DNA of 36,154 bases from Paracoccaceae bacterium (GTDB taxonomy: Bacteria; Pseudomonadota; Alphaproteobacteria; Rhodobacterales; Rhodobacteraceae), in contig WKFI01000009.1 of the NCBI GenBank assembly GCA_014872875.1, forward strand, positions 1-36,154, written 5' to 3'. The position numbers and the translations under genes are program-made. This document shows positions 31,263 to 36,154 of this stretch, piece after piece. The notes beneath the pieces are model-generated. The model was not told where the DNA came from and did not search any database. It was given only the letters and a program-made list of their open reading frames with translations. The first letter of the stretch is position 1, and each line of letters starts with the position of its first letter.

Positions 31263-32651
31263 TTACTTGGCGCTCGCAGAATTCGAGCGATCAGCCTCGG
31301 GGATCAGGTGAACGATGGAGTTCGCATAGTACTGCAGAACATCTCGGTAAGCCTCGTTCGGAGCATAGTTGCCTGCAGTTTCGCTCAGGATTCCCCGCTC
31401 CAACATATGTCTCAGCCCCACTTCGACCGCATATTCCCGATCATGTCGCGGCAAATGAACGATAGCATTGGGGATCTTCTGAATCAGCGCTTCCATCCGA
31501 ACCATCAGTGCCGTTCGGCTGAGAGCCCCGTTCTGTAGCAACAGCCAAGACACCATCGGGACTGGCAGCACCGGAACAAGATTGCCGATCCGTTGCATAA
31601 GCTCGCGCCCCAGAGGCACAGTCGGATCACCGGAATGACAAGCCGTAAACTCGGTCAGGGACACCGGTGTGCCAAAACTGACCGCCGCATAACCGAAACG
31701 GTGATAGCGCCCAGTGACCCGCAGCCAGATCTGTTTCAGAACCTTACCCATTATGACACCGATACGGGCGTTGAACTTCCGCTTTCCAGACCTGGCCGCA
31801 CTGGTGAGGATACGGTCCTCCAGCACCCGGTCGTAGTTGATTGCCACCGGAACAAAGACCACGTCATGCGATCCGGGCTCAAACCCATCCACGATATATT
31901 TCAACAATCCGAGCTTTGGAGGCTTCAATTCTCCGGTCAGACTCAAGCCACCCTCGGGAAAGATCGCCTGGGTGACCCCGGCCTGGGTCGCCAACCGTAC
32001 ATAAGCCGCCAGTACCTTGCGATAGAGTTCGTTCCGGGATTTGCGCCGGATGAAATATGCCCCCATCGCCCGAATCAAACGGCTGAGCGGCCAGACCTGC
32101 GCCCATTCCCCCACCGCATAAGACAAGGTCGTGCGCTCGGCGGCCAGGTAGGTCACCAGGACATAGTCCATGTTCGATCGGTGGTTCATGACGAACACGA
32201 CGGTGGTCTCTGGGTCAATCTGGCGCAAAGCTTCATTGTCCACATGCCCCAACCGCACCCGGTACAGAGAATTGCTGAGCAAACGTGCCAGCCGAATGGC
32301 CAGCCCGAAATAAGCAAAGGCGGAAAAGGACGGCACGATCTCGCGCGCGTAACGACGCGCTTCCTCAAAGGCCACGTTTTCCGGGATGCCCTGTTCGCGC
32401 GCATGGTCCAACACGGCATGGCTGACCTGAGGGTCGTAGATCAAGCGCTGGATCATGTCGTGACGCCGAGCCAACTTGAAAGGCTGTATGGGTTGTTCCA
32501 GCCTTTCGTTCAGCCGCGCGACAGCCTTCTCCAACCGACGCCGAAAGAACCAACGCACTGAAGGAAACAGGAAATGCGAGGCGAAGGTGACCGCTGCAAA
32601 CAACAGGATCAACACAAATAGCCATATTGGAAGTTCAACCGTTTGGGTCAT
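31263..32651 (-). CDS. PlsB-like glycerol-3-phosphate acyltransferase
   Basis: A 462-residue acyltransferase of the PlsC/PlsB type, expected to acylate glycerol-3-phosphate in phospholipid synthesis. The catalytic HX4D is His157-Asp162 (NHRSNMD), followed by FPEGGLSLTG and VFVPVAINYDRV. A hydrophobic segment at residues 9-30 anchors it in the membrane. The start at 32651 is chosen as the first ATG; no strong ribosome site is seen. It is shorter than E. coli PlsB. Its location between ccr and ecm is unexpected for lipid synthesis. Confidence 0.8.
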   Translation of the reverse strand: MTQTVELPIWLFVLILLFAAVTFASHFLFPSVRWFFRRRLEKAVARLNERLEQPIQPFKLARRHDMIQRLIYDPQVSHAVLDHAREQGIPENVAFEEARRYAREIVPSFSAFAYFGLAIRLARLLSNSLYRVRLGHVDNEALRQIDPETTVVFVMNHRSNMDYVLVTYLAAERTTLSYAVGEWAQVWPLSRLIRAMGAYFIRRKSRNELYRKVLAAYVRLATQAGVTQAIFPEGGLSLTGELKPPKLGLLKYIVDGFEPGSHDVVFVPVAINYDRVLEDRILTSAARSGKRKFNARIGVIMGKVLKQIWLRVTGRYHRFGYAAVSFGTPVSLTEFTACHSGDPTVPLGRELMQRIGNLVPVLPVPMVSWLLLQNGALSRTALMVRMEALIQKIPNAIVHLPRHDREYAVEVGLRHMLERGILSETAGNYAPNEAYRDVLQYYANSIVHLIPEADRSNSASAK

Positions 32652-32903
32652 GTCCGGACATTCGCAGCGCGGTAGCAGAGGGTAAATGCTAATCTTTTCA
32701 TCACTGCCTCTGAACAAAGCAGTCTTTCGCTAACGTAGCCGTCGAGGCACAGTTTTCACCTGTTGCGTGACATTACGCTGGTGCAGAAATTTTCAAGCGC
32801 CGCAGCGCAGCGAATTGACAGGGGTATAATATTCCAATACCCAATCCCAGAACGTAAGAAAATTGCGCAACCCGATTCACAGACTGATTCACGAGGCCCA
32901 GAT
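32652..32903. promoter_or_regulatory. Divergent promoter region, acyltransferase/ecm
   Basis: The 252-bp spacer contains a TATAAT (32825-32830) on the ecm strand, without a good -35 hexamer at proper spacing, and a TTGACA (32815-32820) only 4 bp before it. Short direct repeats GATTCAC lie near 32874-32892. I could not assign a regulator site. Confidence 0.3.
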
Positions 32904-34871
32904 ATGTCGCAGACGCAGAAAGACCGTCCCTGGCTGATCCGTACCTATGCCGGACACTCGACCGCGAAGGCGTCGAACGAGCTGTACCGGGGCAATCTGG
33001 CCAAGGGCCAAACCGGCCTGAGTGTCGCCTTCGACCTGCCCACTCAGACCGGCTACGACAGTGACCATGTTCTGGCACGCGGCGAGGTCGGCAAAGTGGG
33101 CGTGCCTGTATGCCATCTGGGCGACATGCGCATGCTGTTCGACCAGATCCCGCTGGAGCAGATGAACACCTCGATGACCATCAACGCAACCGCTCCGTGG
33201 CTTTTGGCGCTGTATATCGCTGTGGCTGAGGAACAGGGTGCAGATGTATCAAAGCTGCAGGGCACCGTTCAGAATGACCTGATCAAGGAATACCTGAGCC
33301 GCGGCACCTATGTCTGCCCTCCGAAGCCGTCGCTCAAGATGATCGCCGACGTCGCCGAATACTGCTACACAAATGTGCCGAAATGGAACCCGATGAACGT
33401 GTGTTCCTATCACCTGCAGGAGGCCGGCGCGACCCCGGAACAGGAACTGGCCTTTGCGCTGGCCACCGCTCAGGCGGTGCTGGACGAGTTGCGCCCGCGG
33501 GTCCCGGCGGAAGACTTCCCCGGCGTGGTGCAGCGGATTTCCTTTTTCGTGAACGCAGGCATCCGCTTTGTGACCGAGATGTGCAAGATGCGCGCCTTTG
33601 TCGATCTGTGGGACGAAATCTGTGAAACCCGCTACGGCGTGACCGATCCGAAACAGCGCCGCTTCCGCTATGGCGTGCAGGTAAACTCGCTGGGGCTGAC
33701 CGAACAGCAACCGGAAAACAACGTCTACCGCATCCTGATCGAGATGCTGGCCGTGACCCTGTCGAAAAAAGCACGCGCCCGCGCCGTGCAGCTGCCCGCC
33801 TGGAACGAAGCTCTTGGCCTGCCCCGTCCTTGGGACCAGCAATGGTCAATGCGCATGCAACAGATCCTGGCCTATGAAACCGACCTGCTGGAATATGGCG
33901 ATCTGTTTGACGGTAACCCTGCGGTGGACGCCAAGGTTGAAGAGTTGAAAGAAGGCGCCCGGGCCGAGCTGGCGAACCTGGAATCCATGGGCGGGGCCGT
34001 GGCCTCGATCGAATATATGAAGTCCCGACTGGTCGATTCCAACGCCGAACGCCTGAACCGGATCGAACGCAACGAAACCGTGGTCGTCGGCGTCAACAAA
34101 TGGACCCAAGGAGAAACCTCACCGCTGCAAACCGAAGACGGCGGCATCATGGTTGTCGATCCCGCGGTCGAACAGGAACAGGTCGACCGGCTGAACAGCT
34201 GGAAAGCCGAACGGGACGACACCGCCGTGCAGGAAGCCTTGGCGGCCCTGCGCGAAGCCGCCCGTACCGGCGCCAATGTCATGGAACCTTCGATTGCGGC
34301 GGCCAAGGCCGGTGTCACGACCGGCGAATGGGCCGAAGAGATGCGCAAGACCTATGGCACCTATCGCGGGCCAACTGGCGTCTCCGGTTCGGTCTCGAAC
34401 AAGACCGAAGGTTTGGAGGATATTCGCGCCGCTGTAGACGCGGTCAGTGACAAGTTGGGCCGCCGCCTGAAATTCCTGGTCGGCAAGCCCGGGCTTGATG
34501 GCCATTCGAATGGCGCCGAGCAGATTGCTTTCCGCGCTCGTGATTGCGGCATGGACATTTCGTATGACGGTATTCGACTGACGCCCGAAGAAATCGTGAC
34601 CTCCGCCCGTGAGGATCAAGCCCATGTGATTGGCCTGTCGATCTTGTCCGGCAGTCACCTGCCACTGGTCGAAGACGTGATGAACCGCCTGCGTGCGGAA
34701 AACATGGCTGATATCCCGGTGATCGTTGGCGGTATCATTCCCGACGATGATGCCATGCGTTTGCGGGAGATGGGTGTGGCGCAAGTCTATACACCCAAGG
34801 ACTTTGAGCTGAACACGATCATGACCGATATCGTGACGTTGGTTAATCCCAACAAGGCAGCCGCCGAATAG
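32904..34871 (+). CDS. ecm: Ethylmalonyl-CoA mutase
   Basis: A 655-residue B12-dependent acyl-CoA mutase converting ethylmalonyl-CoA to methylsuccinyl-CoA, the step after the epimerase that follows Ccr. The N-terminal barrel has TYAGHSTAKASNELYRGNL and QTGLSVAFDLPTQTGYDSD; the cobalamin domain has Asp532-x-His534 in LDGHSNGAEQIA, then SILSGSH and VIVGGIIPDDD. The N-terminal RPWLIRTYAGHS and the context with ccr favour Ecm over methylmalonyl-CoA mutase. ATG at 32904 has GAGG upstream; an earlier frame through the promoter is rejected. Confidence 0.92.
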   Translation: MSQTQKDRPWLIRTYAGHSTAKASNELYRGNLAKGQTGLSVAFDLPTQTGYDSDHVLARGEVGKVGVPVCHLGDMRMLFDQIPLEQMNTSMTINATAPWLLALYIAVAEEQGADVSKLQGTVQNDLIKEYLSRGTYVCPPKPSLKMIADVAEYCYTNVPKWNPMNVCSYHLQEAGATPEQELAFALATAQAVLDELRPRVPAEDFPGVVQRISFFVNAGIRFVTEMCKMRAFVDLWDEICETRYGVTDPKQRRFRYGVQVNSLGLTEQQPENNVYRILIEMLAVTLSKKARARAVQLPAWNEALGLPRPWDQQWSMRMQQILAYETDLLEYGDLFDGNPAVDAKVEELKEGARAELANLESMGGAVASIEYMKSRLVDSNAERLNRIERNETVVVGVNKWTQGETSPLQTEDGGIMVVDPAVEQEQVDRLNSWKAERDDTAVQEALAALREAARTGANVMEPSIAAAKAGVTTGEWAEEMRKTYGTYRGPTGVSGSVSNKTEGLEDIRAAVDAVSDKLGRRLKFLVGKPGLDGHSNGAEQIAFRARDCGMDISYDGIRLTPEEIVTSAREDQAHVIGLSILSGSHLPLVEDVMNRLRAENMADIPVIVGGIIPDDDAMRLREMGVAQVYTPKDFELNTIMTDIVTLVNPNKAAAE

Positions 34872-34896
34872 AACGCTTTCGAAAGATGTGACGTTG

Positions 34897-34935
34897 TTTA
34901 GCCTCAAGCGGCTCGCTTGGGGCTAAACTTTTTTT
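34897..34935 (+). terminator. Rho-independent terminator of ecm
   Basis: A 13-bp stem (TTTAGCCTCAAGC at 34897-34909 with GCTTGGGGCTAAA at 34915-34927, one G-U pair) with a 5-nt loop is followed by C and seven T. It begins 25 bp past the ecm stop. Confidence 0.9.
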
Positions 34936-34959
34936 GAGCCAATGTCGGGTATTTTCCCT

Positions 34960-34975
34960 GCTGACCTTTGTCAGC
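34960..34975. promoter_or_regulatory. Inverted repeat upstream of the H-NS gene
   Basis: GCTGAC (34960-34965) and GTCAGC (34970-34975) flank a 4-bp spacer, 71 bp before the H-NS start codon, in an AT-rich region. A candidate operator; the regulator is unknown. Confidence 0.35.
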
Positions 34976-35045
34976 CATATCGTTATGACTTGAAATCAAT
35001 TGATCCAATTCGGTTCAAATCGAAAAAATGAGAGGGGAAAACGAA

Positions 35046-35366
35046 ATGACTGTAGATCTGTCAAAAATGTCACGAAGCGAACTGGTGCAATTGCGCGCAG
35101 ATATTGAAGAAGCCATCACTGTGGCGGAAACACACGAAAGAGAAGAAGCGCTAAAGGCAGCCCAGGAAGCCGCCGCTAAATTTGGTTTCGAACTGTCCGA
35201 ACTCACAGGTGGTGTAAAATCTGCAGCCACCAAGAAAACCAAAGCAGCTGCAAAATACAAAAACCCCGAAAATCCATCTGAAACATGGTCGGGCCGTGGT
35301 CGCAAACCGCAATGGCTACACGCTGCCCTGTTGAAAGGTCTGGATCTGACCGACCTGGAAATTTGA
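35046..35366 (+). CDS. H-NS-family nucleoid protein (HvrA-like)
   Basis: A 106-residue H-NS-type protein. Residues ~1-45 form a charged coiled-coil-like oligomerisation region ([20 protein letters not shown]), and the C-terminal DNA-binding motif is [21 protein letters not shown], split by a Lys/Ala-rich linker. GAGGGG precedes the ATG. Such proteins bind AT-rich DNA in the minor groove and silence or modulate genes; HvrA in Rhodobacter is a known relative. It lies 25 bp before deoD and may share its transcript. Confidence 0.92.
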   Translation: MTVDLSKMSRSELVQLRADIEEAITVAETHEREEALKAAQEAAAKFGFELSELTGGVKSAATKKTKAAAKYKNPENPSETWSGRGRKPQWLHAALLKGLDLTDLEI

Positions 35367-35391
35367 TTGCGGCCCGGAAAGGAAGCGGAAA

Positions 35392-36096
35392 ATGACCATT
35401 CATATCGGTGCCAATCCCGGAGAAATCGCCGAAACGGTTCTAATGCCCGGCGATCCCTATCGGGCAAAATGGGCCGCCGAGACTTTCTTGGAAGATGCTC
35501 AGCTGATTAACCAGGTACGTGGGATGCTTGGCTTCACCGGCACCTGGAAGGGGCATCGTGTCACAATCCAAGGAAGCGGCATGGGCATGCCGTCCCTGTC
35601 GATCTATGCAAATGAACTGATACGCGATTACGGCGCACAAACACTGATCCGCATCGGCTCGTGCGGGGGTATGCAGGACAAGGTTGCCTTGCGCGACATT
35701 ATCGTCGCGATGACCGCCAGCACGCTCGGAACGCCGTCTTCAGGCATTTTCCGCGAGCTCAACTTTGCCCCCTGTGCCGATTGGTCATTGTTGAATGCTG
35801 CCGTGAAGGCCGCCGAAGGCAAAGGCGCCACAACCCATGTGGGCGGTATCTATTCGTCGGATGTGTTCTATGACGAACGCCCGGATTTGAATGAGCAGAT
35901 GGTCCGCCATGGCATTCTGGGCGTCGAAATGGAGGCCGCTGAGCTTTATACTCTGGCGGCACGATATGGGCGGCGGGCCTTGGCCGTTCTGACAGTGTCC
36001 GACCATCTGGGCCGGAACGAAGCGCTGCCTTCTGAGGATCGCGAACGCAGCTTCGGCGACATGGTCGAAATCGCTTTGGAAGCTGCTTTTTCCTGA
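35392..36096 (+). CDS. deoD: Purine-nucleoside phosphorylase DeoD
   Basis: A 234-residue bacterial-type purine nucleoside phosphorylase, which splits purine nucleosides with phosphate into base and ribose-1-phosphate. Features: [32 protein letters not shown] (phosphate and ribose contacts) and [10 protein letters not shown] near the C-terminus, with TVSDHL after it. Length is normal. GGAAGCGG lies upstream of the ATG. It could process nucleosides delivered by the BMP-type importer at 19177-23860. Confidence 0.93.
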   Translation: MTIHIGANPGEIAETVLMPGDPYRAKWAAETFLEDAQLINQVRGMLGFTGTWKGHRVTIQGSGMGMPSLSIYANELIRDYGAQTLIRIGSCGGMQDKVALRDIIVAMTASTLGTPSSGIFRELNFAPCADWSLLNAAVKAAEGKGATTHVGGIYSSDVFYDERPDLNEQMVRHGILGVEMEAAELYTLAARYGRRALAVLTVSDHLGRNEALPSEDRERSFGDMVEIALEAAFS

Positions 36097-36126
36097 GAAC
36101 GAAAAACCAATTCCCTGAACTTGGCT

Positions 36127-36149
36127 TGGGCGCGCTCAGTGCGCGCCCA
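36127..36149 (+). terminator. Hairpin after deoD
   Basis: TGGGCGCGC (36127-36135) and GCGCGCCCA (36141-36149) pair perfectly around TCAGT. The window ends 5 bp later, so a T tract cannot be judged. Confidence 0.6.
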
Positions 36150-36154
36150 GCCCG

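Noticed and set aside
32815-32830. TTGACA followed by TATAAT as an ecm promoter
   Set aside because: The hexamers are only 4 bp apart, too close to form one sigma70 promoter; only the -10 could be used.

Overview
The window looks like chromosomal DNA from a marine Roseobacter-group alphaproteobacterium (Rhodobacterales), most like Ruegeria. The evidence is moderately high GC, many ATGA/TGATG gene overlaps, the alphaproteobacterial TIGR02186 family beside a TauE/SafE permease, a Zur-controlled znu locus, ethylmalonyl-CoA pathway genes next to a luxR/luxI pair, and a short HvrA-type H-NS protein. From memory only, the luxI-luxR-ccr-acyltransferase-ecm order resembles Ruegeria pomeroyi; no search was run. 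No rRNA, tRNA, CRISPR, integrase, transposase or phage gene was seen.

Region 1 (2-938): the 3' part of a gene for a Gly/Ser/Thr/Lys repeat protein with 48-bp tandem repeats, a hairpin, and about 380 bp with no recognisable gene.

Region 2 (939-11983): a compact minus-strand set of seven catabolic genes with a divergent LysR regulator. In transcription order these are an isopropylmalate/tartrate dehydrogenase-type enzyme, a GMC alcohol oxidoreductase, a ThDP-dependent 2-oxo-acid decarboxylase-like enzyme, an aldehyde dehydrogenase, a membrane di-iron hydroxylase (sterol desaturase superfamily), an MmgE/PrpD protein and a non-pyrrolysine MttB-family protein. I do not recognise this combination as a known pathway, and it is the best candidate here for an undescribed system. 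Its spacers hold striking perfect palindromes (3850-3964 and 6525-6568).

Region 3 (12005-15278): zinc uptake. znuA lies on the minus strand, with zur-znuC-znuB divergent from it and two Zur-box-like sites between. ZnuA carries a very long His/Asp metal loop.

Region 4 (15368-19017): a class IV aminotransferase, a universal stress protein, a DsbA/kappa-GST-like protein, NfuA-type iron-sulfur carrier, TsaB and a RimI-like acetyltransferase. Region 5 (19177-23860): a BMP/PnrA-type nucleoside ABC importer (binding protein, double ATPase, two permeases). Region 6 (23949-25638): a TauE/SafE permease and its TIGR02186 partner.

Region 7 (25697-29626, minus strand): a small overlapping ORF, luxR, luxI, a RecD-like helicase and a short-chain dehydrogenase, all in one direction. 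Region 8 (29842-34871): crotonyl-CoA carboxylase/reductase and a PlsB-like acyltransferase on the minus strand, divergent from ethylmalonyl-CoA mutase, which ends at a strong terminator. Region 9 (35046-36149): an H-NS-family protein and purine-nucleoside phosphorylase (deoD), which may use nucleosides brought in by the region 5 importer.
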